From a virus: a DNA stretch of 20,074 nucleotides. Positions 8,601-17,304 of this stretch are shown here, piece after piece; within the stretch, counting starts at the first letter, position 1, and every line of letters starts with the position of its first letter. Under the pieces are notes generated by a model. The model was not told where the DNA came from. It saw only the letters and a list, made by a program, of their open reading frames with translations, and ran no database searches. Both the position numbers and the translations under genes were made by a program. The stretch is from positions 1 to 20,074 of the IMG/VR virus record IMGVR_UViG_3300030419_000575; one strand, 5' to 3'.

Positions 8601-9668
8601 TCTTCTAGTTAGACTACGAGTTTCTCCCCAATCTATATTATTCTTATCAGCATAGGATTCCATAAACCTATACTTTTGTTGATCATCTAAAATATCCCAA
8701 GGTTTTGTTTCTTGTCTCCATTGATCTATTTTAACATCTTTGGAAACCATCTTTCTGTTCTTTAGTTTACGGAATAAAGAACGTTCATACTCTTGCTTTG
8801 CTTTTAATTCAATATTATTTGTTTTAACTTTATAATCTACATCACTACTAGTATCTATTGCTTTTGATAAGTTATCAACTTCTATGTTTTTATTTTTATA
8901 TTTTATTTTAAAAGCATCTGTTGATAAACTTCTAGAAATCCATCCAGCACCTTCAGCAGCAATACCGAGGAATCCACCTAGGCCAAGTCCTTCAAAAGAA
9001 TTATATACGGATTTATCATGTGGTGACATGTCCTCACGTGTAGCAAGAGGACTAAAAATACCTGCAGTTTGTGGCCACTGATCAATAATAGTACGTGCTA
9101 AGTTTGCTTCTCTGGATTGATTACTAATATAATCATAACCAAAACCTCCTACAGCATCAGTACCTACCCTTGTTACAACACCTTTTACTTTATTAGCTGT
9201 ACCTAAGTTTTTAAGAAATGGTAATCCTCTTAGAAGACCACCAGACATCATTGTACCTGCTACTAATTCTGTGGCATTTGCGATAAACCCACCCCATTTA
9301 GTTTTCATAATGGGTTTATTTTTAATCAACCACGGAGCATCGTATTTCCAAGGATTGTTTGGATCAGTTGGTTCGTAGAATCTTTTATCAAATAACTGTG
9401 GAATTGATGCAACACTATTGTAAAGTTGTGCATAACCACCAACTATAGCTCTACCAAGTTCACCTTCATAAGCAGGTATATCTTCTGGTGCTCTAGGATC
9501 TTCAGGGCGACTAAAGTCAAGCCATTTCCTACCATCAGTTGTTGGTGTTGGCTCGACTTTTTCAACAGAAGTTTCAGTTAAAGCTTGAGCTTCATCATTC
9601 TTTTGCTGTTCAGCAGCAGCTTCTTCTAATTCTTGGGTGTACTGATTTTTTATACTTTGTTCATCCAT
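5625..9668 (-). CDS. 16: Internal core/ejection protein, gp16-like
   Basis: This 1,347-residue protein has almost the length of T7 gp16 (1,318) and occupies the same place between gp15 and the tail fibre. T7 gp16 is an internal core protein ejected into the host envelope to help DNA entry. Residues 1-60 are a polar Glu/Gln-rich segment. Small-residue-rich hydrophobic stretches occur near residues 126-150, 226-242, 700-725 and 980-1000, fitting a membrane-active protein. The C-terminal third carries a FKIGNKYVSYESLEPFNMFF segment of a type I associate with large podophage ejection proteins. I see no soluble lytic transglycosylase catalytic region at the N-terminus, unlike T7 gp16. The start overlaps the gp15 stop as TAATG, implying coupled translation; only a loose GGGGG lies upstream. 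Confidence 0.85.
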   Translation of the reverse strand: MDEQSIKNQYTQELEEAAAEQQKNDEAQALTETSVEKVEPTPTTDGRKWLDFSRPEDPRAPEDIPAYEGELGRAIVGGYAQLYNSVASIPQLFDKRFYEPTDPNNPWKYDAPWLIKNKPIMKTKWGGFIANATELVAGTMMSGGLLRGLPFLKNLGTANKVKGVVTRVGTDAVGGFGYDYISNQSREANLARTIIDQWPQTAGIFSPLATREDMSPHDKSVYNSFEGLGLGGFLGIAAEGAGWISRSLSTDAFKIKYKNKNIEVDNLSKAIDTSSDVDYKVKTNNIELKAKQEYERSLFRKLKNRKMVSKDVKIDQWRQETKPWDILDDQQKYRFMESYADKNNIDWGETRSLTRRTLKQGDANVELATEQLELDLKTGSPRENPAYYRGGDVTDNQALAHSTQPVKAVRDMVQIRNNLDQKYGSPRGTTSEAKIRRFEYSAPGTTIAERNSIAKALEASPAYQVLYGEAMPSAIASDFASATADLIKFMNDSGHSRLVDVPQEDIIKYIKSIDAGKPTVIEGIGTLNKSQLVATDVLIGQMLAEARDLSKAALSVADQIDTSAPGSLLDGILARYAGVARLRKETSMLSSFELRKHNAGGKLKETIEEVELKGKASDSAANEVATLKRLLRDDIDDDMLQSFLHFAATTNGDKQSWKDLHAFFRRRLHGYRNGNEYQRNAILNELATMGVNSMLSGPKTPMRALIGTGIGTIMRPVSTILGSLGDYMKGNDEVLRGAFANISGMVDARNDAWKKAIADFQSYGIDNNGWRDFTKAQDNAEWRSMGKFFERNGTAGERAAYIMADSIRDLNRLPIFSYGPRIMRSLDAGFTQLIGRGRLRQLAFNDVYSRVKESGKIISDTDFHELQEAAEAAFEGKVFDADGKVTDELALFAADEAKLTAELQGIAADFDRAFQRAPFLRPFFLFAKTGINALKMTTKHTPILNRFLKENSDIMHKAWDDPVMIRYGIKSAQDLEIAQATMRGRVSVGYMFTSTAALMALNGTITGNGPPDRAIRDSWIQQNWQPRSFKIGNKYVSYESLEPFNMFFSFVADVVDSQKVMGEEWASDNFGKAGFIIAQNVTNKSFMAGLLQMQDILVSNFKDLPRVAALFANNQLPLSGLRNEVGKLLSPGMRELETGFWQTVGNRNLWADALIPGEQMPYKYDILDGSKIRYHEGLLPRVVDSLLPFNINVGTNETRELLFRSGLKLKQTFNTTPSGASLEEHPDLKSRYQFHMGQQNVEAQLTELFKNPSIIESILRMEKDRKQGKIHAPETYFHHGPINLIFSRAKVTAWSYLLADDKLGSKAASLESLHNANLLGNQLRMQGEYSKEEKVHKQIKELEKMAK

Positions 9669-12490
9669 TATTGGTTAGCCCCCAGTTTTGTTTTTAACAC
9701 AGTTTCAATTTCTGGTGTGAATTTAAAAGGATACCATCCCTTTTTAGCGAGTTCTTCTTGATATACTGTATAAGCTAATTCACTAAATGGAGATACTTTA
9801 GAAGCTGTTGTTGAGATATTATGCCCCACACCAGGTATTGCAACGTTATTTGCGAAAAATGTACCAGAAGCATCATATTGTTTTAATTCTTGGGCACGGC
9901 GTTGAACGTGTTCATCAAATAAAGTATCAGATGTAAAATACCCTTGATCAGTAAATCTAATTAAATCTTCAACTGGTAGTTGCCAAGCTCCAACAGTTAA
10001 TACTGTACCAGCTCTAAATCGATCAGATACTTCTTGAACAGTATGTTGAGTGAGAGGTATTTCAAAAGTATCCTCACCAAATTGAACTCCTTCACCTTTA
10101 GTATTGTTACCGCCACTTTGAAAAGCGTCATAAGGATCTCTATTTTGTTGTTTAGCAACAAAGTTACTTTCTTTATCTTGTGTTATATTTGTAGAAACTT
10201 TTGATCCTTCATTACCAGTTAGCTTATCTGTTTGTTCTATAGCTCTAGTTGTACGAGCCCATGATGGCATACTTTCAGTTAGTTTTCGATATAAAGGATC
10301 TACATAACTAACGACTTTAGCTGCACCTGGACGTTGTATTAAGTCTTTTTCACCATAACCATTAGCAGCTAATATATTATTAGCTAAATCATAACGATCA
10401 ATTTTTAAATCATGAGCTGTTCGATCAATCCAAAGAGGTAATGGTGATCCAGATTTATGCCCATGAATTAATTTTAAATTAGTTTCATCAACAAAACCTT
10501 TTGTATATAATTGCTTAACTCCCCCTTTTGCTTTATCGTTAGCTGCTTCACGGTATGCAACACCTTCAGCATTATACTTCCAACCTTTATCTAAATATCT
10601 AAAACCTCTACCAGGTCCAGCCATAATAGGAGTACCGTTAGTATGCCTATTAACATCCCAAATACCGGATTGAGATTTAATTTCTTGACTTAATCGTAGA
10701 CTTTCATTTTCTAAAATCTTACCAACATCTGTACCACCAGCTGTAATGATAGCTTTTTTAACACGGAATTTCAGGATCTCTTCCGCTTTATCTTGCATCC
10801 GTTTGGTATCACCTCTAACACCTTGATCAGTTGTAGGTAGTACTGAGTTAACTGATCCTAATACATCAGCTCTTACGGCAGCTATTTGATTATCTAACTT
10901 ATCTTTATATCCAGATTTTTGATTTTCTGGATTGTCAATAACTTGTGGATAATATTCAGTAACCAATGCTTGACTATAATGGCCGCTAAATAATTCTTGC
11001 ATTGTTAAGCCGTTTTCAGACATAAGCTCCTCTTCTAGGACACCTTTACCTGCATTGTATTCTAACTCCTGCCTGCTTTCTAGATTCTTCAGCCATTCAG
11101 GTGTTTCTCTATCTGGGAAATATGCCTTATAGGTATCCTTCCACTCTTGAATGGTACGTTTATCAGGAGCTACTTTGTGTTCAAGTGCGATACTGCTATA
11201 TGATGCTTGTACACGTTGATTAAATACAGTATATTCTTCTTCTCTTCTTTCTTCAATTAACTCTGCTCTTTCATTTAAAGCAGTTGTAACAGCTTGTGTG
11301 TCCTTAGAATACTGTTCTCCCCAAAGAACTTTTTTACCACCAACTTCTATTTCTGTATTGTAAATTTTCCACCAAACTTCTGGTTTTAATTCACCAGACT
11401 TAGCCATACTTGTTAGAATACGTATACCTTTTCTTCTGGCATCACCCATATATTCTGGTTTACCACCAGCGAAAGCACGTACAGTATCTAGAAAATTCTG
11501 ACCAGGACTATCTCCTCCAAATTTAAATAAAGCAGATTTTACAAGAGTTACATCTTTTTTATTTTGTAATGTAACTAGTGTTCCTCTATCTCTTTCAGCT
11601 TGTTTTGATTCTAGCTCTTTCCTGAGTTTATTCATCCCAGGTCTCATATGAGCAGTTAGAGCTTCAACTTTATACCCATTACCTGGATTACCTATTCCAG
11701 TAAATTTACTTATATATTGTGTTTCCCAAAATCTAAGAGCTACTTGATATTCCTTCATCCCTAATTTACTATCATCTCCTTCAATATCAGCTAAGGATCT
11801 ATTAAGGGTAGGGATTTTTACATGTAACTTTTCAGTCAAATAATTCTTCCAAGCATCTCCACCGGCACGAGACAAAGAGTATTCCATAGCTCCTTGCATC
11901 TCACGGCCACTGAGATCCATAACATACTTAATTTCTTGAGGGGTAGCACCCATCAATTCCATACGTTTTTGTACAGCAGTGAATGCAGTATCAACCCATA
12001 AATTATTCTTATCTCCATTCTTAAAAGCGAGTAGCTCTTCGGGAGTTAAATTATATCTAGAAGCTATTTCATAACCTTTAGCTACAATTTCAGGTGTACG
12101 TTCGGTTTCAAATTTAAGATAAGTATTAAGTGCTGTTACAGAGAGTTCTTTAACTTTATCCCATTTCTCTCTATCTCTCTCCATTTCTTGACGTTCAACT
12201 TCAAGATCTTGCATCTCAACCCTATGCTTCTGCTTAGCAGCTTGCCTAAAAGCTTGAGCATAAGTATTACTTAAACTAAGATCGTGAGCTCTGAACCTTG
12301 CTTGAGTTTGTTGTTGTTCTTTTCTAGTTCTAAGAACAGCATCCCTAGATTCTTTATGAGCATTCGCAACATCCTGCATACCTGCAAGTTGAATCTTCAT
12401 CTCCTCAAGAATCTTATGTGAGGTGTCAGGTACTTGGATAGGTTCGAATGAAGCACCTCCCATCTGACGCCTATATTGTCGTTTTTGCAT
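9668..12490 (-). CDS. 15: Internal core protein, gp15-like
   Basis: This 940-residue protein (T7 gp15 has 747) is assigned mainly from its place between gp14-like and gp16-like genes. It would form part of the internal core and, after ejection, of the trans-periplasmic conduit. The N-terminus is basic (MQKRQYRRQMGG). Residues about 40-125 are strongly coiled-coil (for example EMQDLEVERQEMERDREKWD). The rest looks soluble and mixed helical, with no hydrophobic membrane stretch. The start lies 28 bases after the gp14 stop in an AT-rich gap without a Shine-Dalgarno. Its stop overlaps the gp16 start. I recognise no enzymatic motif. Confidence 0.8.
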   Translation of the reverse strand: MQKRQYRRQMGGASFEPIQVPDTSHKILEEMKIQLAGMQDVANAHKESRDAVLRTRKEQQQTQARFRAHDLSLSNTYAQAFRQAAKQKHRVEMQDLEVERQEMERDREKWDKVKELSVTALNTYLKFETERTPEIVAKGYEIASRYNLTPEELLAFKNGDKNNLWVDTAFTAVQKRMELMGATPQEIKYVMDLSGREMQGAMEYSLSRAGGDAWKNYLTEKLHVKIPTLNRSLADIEGDDSKLGMKEYQVALRFWETQYISKFTGIGNPGNGYKVEALTAHMRPGMNKLRKELESKQAERDRGTLVTLQNKKDVTLVKSALFKFGGDSPGQNFLDTVRAFAGGKPEYMGDARRKGIRILTSMAKSGELKPEVWWKIYNTEIEVGGKKVLWGEQYSKDTQAVTTALNERAELIEERREEEYTVFNQRVQASYSSIALEHKVAPDKRTIQEWKDTYKAYFPDRETPEWLKNLESRQELEYNAGKGVLEEELMSENGLTMQELFSGHYSQALVTEYYPQVIDNPENQKSGYKDKLDNQIAAVRADVLGSVNSVLPTTDQGVRGDTKRMQDKAEEILKFRVKKAIITAGGTDVGKILENESLRLSQEIKSQSGIWDVNRHTNGTPIMAGPGRGFRYLDKGWKYNAEGVAYREAANDKAKGGVKQLYTKGFVDETNLKLIHGHKSGSPLPLWIDRTAHDLKIDRYDLANNILAANGYGEKDLIQRPGAAKVVSYVDPLYRKLTESMPSWARTTRAIEQTDKLTGNEGSKVSTNITQDKESNFVAKQQNRDPYDAFQSGGNNTKGEGVQFGEDTFEIPLTQHTVQEVSDRFRAGTVLTVGAWQLPVEDLIRFTDQGYFTSDTLFDEHVQRRAQELKQYDASGTFFANNVAIPGVGHNISTTASKVSPFSELAYTVYQEELAKKGWYPFKFTPEIETVLKTKLGANQ

Positions 12491-12518
12491 ATTTATTTAA
12501 GAGGTTAATGTATCGGAT

Positions 12519-14168
12519 TTATCCAAATAGACTCAGTAAGGCAACACCAGCACCAATAGCCCATCCTACCGGATTTGACGCCAGCGCAGTACCCATAAGT
12601 GCTGAAGTAGCAGTAGCAGCTCCAACACCTGAAGCGATTGCACCTACGGCACCTTGAGCAGTTATACTATTATCTGCTTTCATTACAGAACCTTTAATTG
12701 GTTTAGGTGCTTCTTTAGGTTTAATTGGATCTTGATATTCAAGCATCTCTATTTCAATTGGTTCAGGTATATCTGGCTTTTCCGTCGGCTCCAGCATCCT
12801 ATAAGCTTCAACTTTTAAATCAGCTCCATATTTTTGTTCAATTAATTTTCTTCTATCTATTAATTGCTTTTGGACAGCCATATCAAACTGAGATTTTATT
12901 ACAGCTTGACTATGTTTATAATCGGTTCCAAGATTATCTAAATCCCAATCAATTTTTTTCTGATCTAAACCTGCTTTTTTCTGAGCTTCAGCAAGTTGAC
13001 CTTCAATGTCCCGTGTAGCTAATTCAGTTTGTTCAGTAAGTTGTAATACTTCTTGATTAATTTGATCAAAATCCAACTGGCCTTTTAGTTCTGCTACATT
13101 TAAACCACGTTCTGCTTCAGCAACATCTAAATCAACTTTTGAGATTGCATCTAATAAACCTTCATCTAATTCGGCTTCAGCCAAAGCTGCTTTTTGAACA
13201 TCACTTAAAGCTTTCTCAGCATTCTGTCTGGCTTGTACTTCTGCCATACCTTCTTGCCTAAACAAAGCATCAATTAAATAAGTATTCTGCCTACCTATTT
13301 CAGCAAAGACATTTTTAGTTATAAATCCATTAGCTGATTTACCTGTAATACCTTGTGCGGTAAATTGACCATATGCTTGTAAGGCTTCGATATTACGTTG
13401 TTGTACATCATGAGCTGTTTTAGCACCAGCAGCTTGTACTTGTTTTAATAAGTAAGTGTTTTCTGCATCACTTCTAGCTTCAGCATCTCTAGCTCCAATA
13501 CCAGTTAAAGCTTTTTGTATTTCAGTTTGTTTTCCTTTTGATTCTAATCCTAACGCAAGCCCTGCTTTAGTATGATCAACTTGACCTGCTGCATTTAACA
13601 AACTTACTTGCACATCACTTCTTTGTATTTCTGCTGCTTTAGTCGCATGCTTTAATCCCATCAATTGTTTTTCTTCTTCAACCCCAAGCATACGTTCTGT
13701 CGTATCTAATCCTAAATCAAGAGCAACTTGTTGGAACCCAGCTGCTCCTGTTGATTCATATAACTCTTGCATTAATGCAGCATTATCAAAAGAATTAGAT
13801 ATCATCAACTCCTCTTCAATTAGATCCTGTTCTGCTAGGGCTGTTTCTAAACCCATTACATTGTATTCTAATTGAGTATCAGCAACATGATCTGATTTTG
13901 CCTTTGCTTTAACTCGTTCATTAAACTCCCAATTTTGAGCTTCTACTTGATAATTATGTTGCTGTTCTGCAGTCTCATTCTGATACTTAATATTTTGCTT
14001 ATCATTCTCCTTTTGAATTTTTACTGTTTCTTTCTTATGATCATATAACCTTTCGTTCTCGTCAGTAGTAAATTTATGAACTTTCTTATCATATTTATAC
14101 TGCTTCTCCATAACTTCCCTTTGGAAGTCTTCGTTCCTTTCTTGCTGATCAGGTCCAAACCAACCCAT
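12519..14168 (-). CDS. 14: Internal virion protein, gp14-like, expanded coiled coil
   Basis: This 549-residue protein sits at the gene-14 position but is nearly three times the length of T7 gp14 (196). T7 gp14 is a core protein that forms the outer-membrane part of the ejection channel. Residues 1 to about 455 are almost all charged helical coiled-coil sequence, opening MGWFGPDQQERNEDFQREV. A Pro/Glu/Lys-rich linker follows (about 457-500, DIPEPIEIEMLEYQDPIKP). The last 45-50 residues are Ala/Gly-rich and hydrophobic (VGAIASGVGAATATSALMG to VALLSLFG), a plausible membrane-inserting segment. A good AGGAG Shine-Dalgarno lies 10 bases upstream, within the end of the preceding gene. Function is inferred from synteny and the hydrophobic tail. 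Confidence 0.78.
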   Translation of the reverse strand: MGWFGPDQQERNEDFQREVMEKQYKYDKKVHKFTTDENERLYDHKKETVKIQKENDKQNIKYQNETAEQQHNYQVEAQNWEFNERVKAKAKSDHVADTQLEYNVMGLETALAEQDLIEEELMISNSFDNAALMQELYESTGAAGFQQVALDLGLDTTERMLGVEEEKQLMGLKHATKAAEIQRSDVQVSLLNAAGQVDHTKAGLALGLESKGKQTEIQKALTGIGARDAEARSDAENTYLLKQVQAAGAKTAHDVQQRNIEALQAYGQFTAQGITGKSANGFITKNVFAEIGRQNTYLIDALFRQEGMAEVQARQNAEKALSDVQKAALAEAELDEGLLDAISKVDLDVAEAERGLNVAELKGQLDFDQINQEVLQLTEQTELATRDIEGQLAEAQKKAGLDQKKIDWDLDNLGTDYKHSQAVIKSQFDMAVQKQLIDRRKLIEQKYGADLKVEAYRMLEPTEKPDIPEPIEIEMLEYQDPIKPKEAPKPIKGSVMKADNSITAQGAVGAIASGVGAATATSALMGTALASNPVGWAIGAGVALLSLFG

Positions 14169-14173
14169 AGTTT

Positions 14174-14632
14174 TTAATCTCCTAGTTTAGCTTTAAAATT
14201 TTTTCTCATGTGATCAGATACTTGTTCCATTTGTTTGTAGCTTTGAGTCAATAATGCTACAATAGGTAGTATCTCATTTATAGTATCTGGCCATACATGA
14301 GCGTACATTTGTTCAGTTTCATCACCATCTAGCCACTTATTAGAAGCCATCCAAGCATTGTATGCTGAAATATGTTGTGATAAAAGTATCTCTCTATGTT
14401 GATTGAAAAAACCATTTACTGGTAATTTAACAAAAAGATATTCAATAATTTCTAATAATTGTTTACGTGTAATTCCAGCTGGATTATCTTGATCATATAT
14501 GTCATCCCATACACGTGTTATGCGGCCAACCATATATAAATATTCTTTAGCAGATTTATTATCACCTGCTGCCGTAGCGATAATTTCATGAATAAATTTA
14601 TCTGCAATAACACGTTGTTCTGGGGTGGACAT
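14174..14632 (-). CDS. Hypothetical protein at the gene-13 position
   Basis: This 152-residue protein lies between the gp12 and gp14 homologues, where T7 has gene 13 (138 residues). I see no convincing sequence link to T7 gp13, so the match is by position and size only. It looks mainly helical and soluble, with Trp-rich patches (RVWDDIYDQDNP, YNAWMASNKWL) and no signal peptide or membrane segment. Its ATG overlaps the gp12 stop as TAATG. An AGGAG Shine-Dalgarno six bases upstream makes this one of the better supported starts. A virion-assembly or minor core role is possible. Confidence 0.85.
   Translation of the reverse strand: MSTPEQRVIADKFIHEIIATAAGDNKSAKEYLYMVGRITRVWDDIYDQDNPAGITRKQLLEIIEYLFVKLPVNGFFNQHREILLSQHISAYNAWMASNKWLDGDETEQMYAHVWPDTINEILPIVALLTQSYKQMEQVSDHMRKNFKAKLGD
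14179..14183 (-). promoter_or_regulatory. Shine-Dalgarno of gp14-like gene
   Basis: AGGAG on the minus strand lies 10 bases before the ATG at 14168, inside the 3' end of the preceding gene, and fixes the gp14 start. Confidence 0.7.
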
Positions 14633-17304
14633 TAAGCTCTCCTATAAAATCTTGGTGAATAATAACCTTCCCACATCATTGATGATAATGAAACAGGGAA
14701 AGGCGAGTCACTATAAACTCTTAAATTAAAATTACTATTTTTTTGATGTATTGGAACTGTTACAATCATCTGATTATCTAATGGTACATCATTAGCTTTA
14801 TTTAAATCTGCCATAAAGACAGGGTTAACATCAGTATAATCGGTTGTTCCTAATCTATTTAATCTAAATCCTACAACACCTGAAAGTCCCGTAAAGAATT
14901 TCATCCTAGCTATAGTTAATGTCGCAGTGAAATCAGACAGTGTTCCTTGAGGATCAAGTCGAAAATATGTTTTAGGTATATGAACATCGAAAAGATATTT
15001 ATAACCAACAACTGTTTTAGCTGCAACAGCTGTTAAATCTTTTTGTGGTACAGCAAAGTACTCACCTACTCCATCTAAATCAACATCTGGTGTAAGTGTA
15101 AATCCAGATTCAACAAATGTTGGATTAGTTAAGTCAGACTCATCACTAGCAACTACTAAGATTGGATCTAAATCATCATCATTTTTAAAAGGTAAGTATA
15201 CTTTAGTACCATCATAAATGGTACAAGTAGCAGCAGCATTACTGCCCCCACCTCCTGAAAATGCAACAAGAGCTCCTTCTTCATAACCAGAACCAGCATT
15301 AGTTAGTGTGATAGCAGTTACTGCTCCACCGGATACAGTAGCAGTAGCAGTAGCACCACTTCCTACTCCTGATTGTTTAGGTGTTATAGTTACAGTAGGT
15401 GCAGATGTATAGCCAGTACCAGCATTAGTTATAGTAAAAGCATCGATACCTTTAAATTTTGCAGAACTAGCAGCTGAATATAAATCTATACATGGATTCA
15501 TTTTTTCACCTTCAGAGTTAACCAAAATCATCTCTTCAGGAGTTTGGTTAAGACTAGCACTAACTAAAACATACTCATCTTCTTGCTCAGTAACAGCATA
15601 TAAAATATCTGAATCAACAGAAATAAATTGAACTTTTCCAGGGCAAAGCCATCTAAACCAAGATTGCATTATTTCTTGTTGACCATCTGAGAAGGTTCTG
15701 TAAAAATAAATGTCTGGTTTAGTAGGACCATACATTGCAATGAATGAGTTCTGAGGACTAGCTGCCAATTCAGTAACAGTATCAGGAACCCATTCAGACA
15801 CAACTCTACCTATGTCTAAAACAAGTGGATTCATTTCCTGCCCCCTTGTGGTCATGGAATAAATCCTTGTGTAACCAGGTGTTTTACTTATAAATGATAT
15901 ATTAGTACCATTATCTACTGGATCAACATTGATATCCATCTCATAATTAGAGATACCACGGATTGTTGTAGTAGAAGGTGTTAGAACACCGTTCTCAGCA
16001 AACATTAAGAATTGTTGATTCTTACTAAATAAGATTAAACCTTGAGGTTGTGGTATAACACCGGTTAAAACAGTAGGTCTAATAGTAGAGCAACTTAAGT
16101 CTATAGGATCTGATGCTATCTGAGTCATTGCTGAGCTAGCATAAAAATTATAGAATTCATTAGTTCTACTTAATATTACATTAGCTCCAGTAACAAATCC
16201 TAATCTATTTAAATGGAAGAATGATTGTTGTATCTTGTTCCCAACAAAACTAGGTTGACTATTTGTAGTATCATCACCAACTAATCTGTTGATCCATGTT
16301 GCTGCTTTAAAAGTAAACGCATTAGTACCTGTATTAACTAATTCATGTGGCATTGTAGTTGCCGTGAGTCCAGGTGAAACATCAGGGGCTATGAATTCTT
16401 CCCAGAATCCAGAACCAGAAACACCATCATCTGCAATAAATCTAGTCCAATAACTATCTGCAGCTGTATTAGATGTGTTAACAACTTTAACAAGTCTATG
16501 ATGTTTTGATCTATCTGGTAGATTACCTACATTAGGAACTTGATCCTGGTATGTTTCAAGTCGTTCATTATCTGTACCACCTTTACCACTTAAAGTAAAT
16601 GTACCTGTACTAATAGATAATTCTATACTAGTATCAAGTTTAGTACCTGTTATATTAGTAATACCATTTAATCCACTAGCAGCATTTGTATGTGAATAAG
16701 TACCATCGGTACCATTAGCACCTGTATTTAATCCAGTTAATATATCATCAGCATTAGGAGCATCACTTGTTGTATATTTAGCAACATGAGTTGTACCACC
16801 TATCACTACAGTAACACTATATTCTGTATTAGGTGTGATGGCTCTTAATCTGGCTGTTCCTACTTGTTTAAGTGTAAAACTAGGAGTAGCTTGTGCTGTT
16901 ACTGTTACTGTTTTATTAGTAACAAAAGTTGTATCTTGTACAGTAAGTATGTCATAATCAGTTGCTTTGGTACCTGTTAAATAATTTGTATTTGCATTAC
17001 TATCATATGTAAGAGTAGCTGCAACACCACTTGTAGCATTCCAAATTTTAAATTCTGTACCTTTAATACAACCTACATATTTTTCATCACCATCTCTATG
17101 TATATAAAACCATTTAGCATCTGATAACGTACCATCATTACCTAAAGCTTTTATAAATTTTAAACCAGGTCTTTTTGTAAGACCGAATGTTGGGTCTGGG
17201 TATCCGTTGATACAATCTGCAACTTGACCAGGTAATTTTTTATTATCTGGTTGTCTAGAGACCCCACCTAAATAATTAGGTATTGTTTGTGTGACATTAG
17301 GCAT
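14632..17304 (-). CDS. 12: Tail tubular protein B (nozzle), gp12-like
   Basis: This 890-residue protein (T7 gp12 has 794) forms the hexameric nozzle at the tip of the short tail. The N-terminus has the family signature YLGGVSRQPDNKKLPGQ, then YPDPTFGLTKRPG. The C-terminus ends with an aromatic and basic tail (WEGYYSPRFYRRA). Residues about 618-698 form a Gly-rich beta module with two related units, TNAGTGYTSAPTVTITP and TNAGSGYEEGALVAFSG. This module probably accounts for much of the extra length over T7. The ATG overlaps the gp11 stop as TAATG with no Shine-Dalgarno, so translation is probably coupled to gp11. The downstream gene is joined by the same overlap. Confidence 0.93.
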   Translation of the reverse strand: MPNVTQTIPNYLGGVSRQPDNKKLPGQVADCINGYPDPTFGLTKRPGLKFIKALGNDGTLSDAKWFYIHRDGDEKYVGCIKGTEFKIWNATSGVAATLTYDSNANTNYLTGTKATDYDILTVQDTTFVTNKTVTVTAQATPSFTLKQVGTARLRAITPNTEYSVTVVIGGTTHVAKYTTSDAPNADDILTGLNTGANGTDGTYSHTNAASGLNGITNITGTKLDTSIELSISTGTFTLSGKGGTDNERLETYQDQVPNVGNLPDRSKHHRLVKVVNTSNTAADSYWTRFIADDGVSGSGFWEEFIAPDVSPGLTATTMPHELVNTGTNAFTFKAATWINRLVGDDTTNSQPSFVGNKIQQSFFHLNRLGFVTGANVILSRTNEFYNFYASSAMTQIASDPIDLSCSTIRPTVLTGVIPQPQGLILFSKNQQFLMFAENGVLTPSTTTIRGISNYEMDINVDPVDNGTNISFISKTPGYTRIYSMTTRGQEMNPLVLDIGRVVSEWVPDTVTELAASPQNSFIAMYGPTKPDIYFYRTFSDGQQEIMQSWFRWLCPGKVQFISVDSDILYAVTEQEDEYVLVSASLNQTPEEMILVNSEGEKMNPCIDLYSAASSAKFKGIDAFTITNAGTGYTSAPTVTITPKQSGVGSGATATATVSGGAVTAITLTNAGSGYEEGALVAFSGGGGSNAAATCTIYDGTKVYLPFKNDDDLDPILVVASDESDLTNPTFVESGFTLTPDVDLDGVGEYFAVPQKDLTAVAAKTVVGYKYLFDVHIPKTYFRLDPQGTLSDFTATLTIARMKFFTGLSGVVGFRLNRLGTTDYTDVNPVFMADLNKANDVPLDNQMIVTVPIHQKNSNFNLRVYSDSPFPVSLSSMMWEGYYSPRFYRRA
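14639..14643 (-). promoter_or_regulatory. Shine-Dalgarno of gene-13-position protein
   Basis: AGGAG on the minus strand lies six bases before the ATG at 14632, within the last codons of gp12. It supports both independent and coupled initiation at the TAATG junction. Confidence 0.7.

Noticed and set aside
12725-13018. Plus-strand open frame opposite the gp14-like gene (and similar ones at 2643, 3967, 4195, 6104 and 8884)
   Set aside because: All lie entirely within long minus-strand genes with clear homology or synteny. Their composition is what antisense reading of those genes gives.
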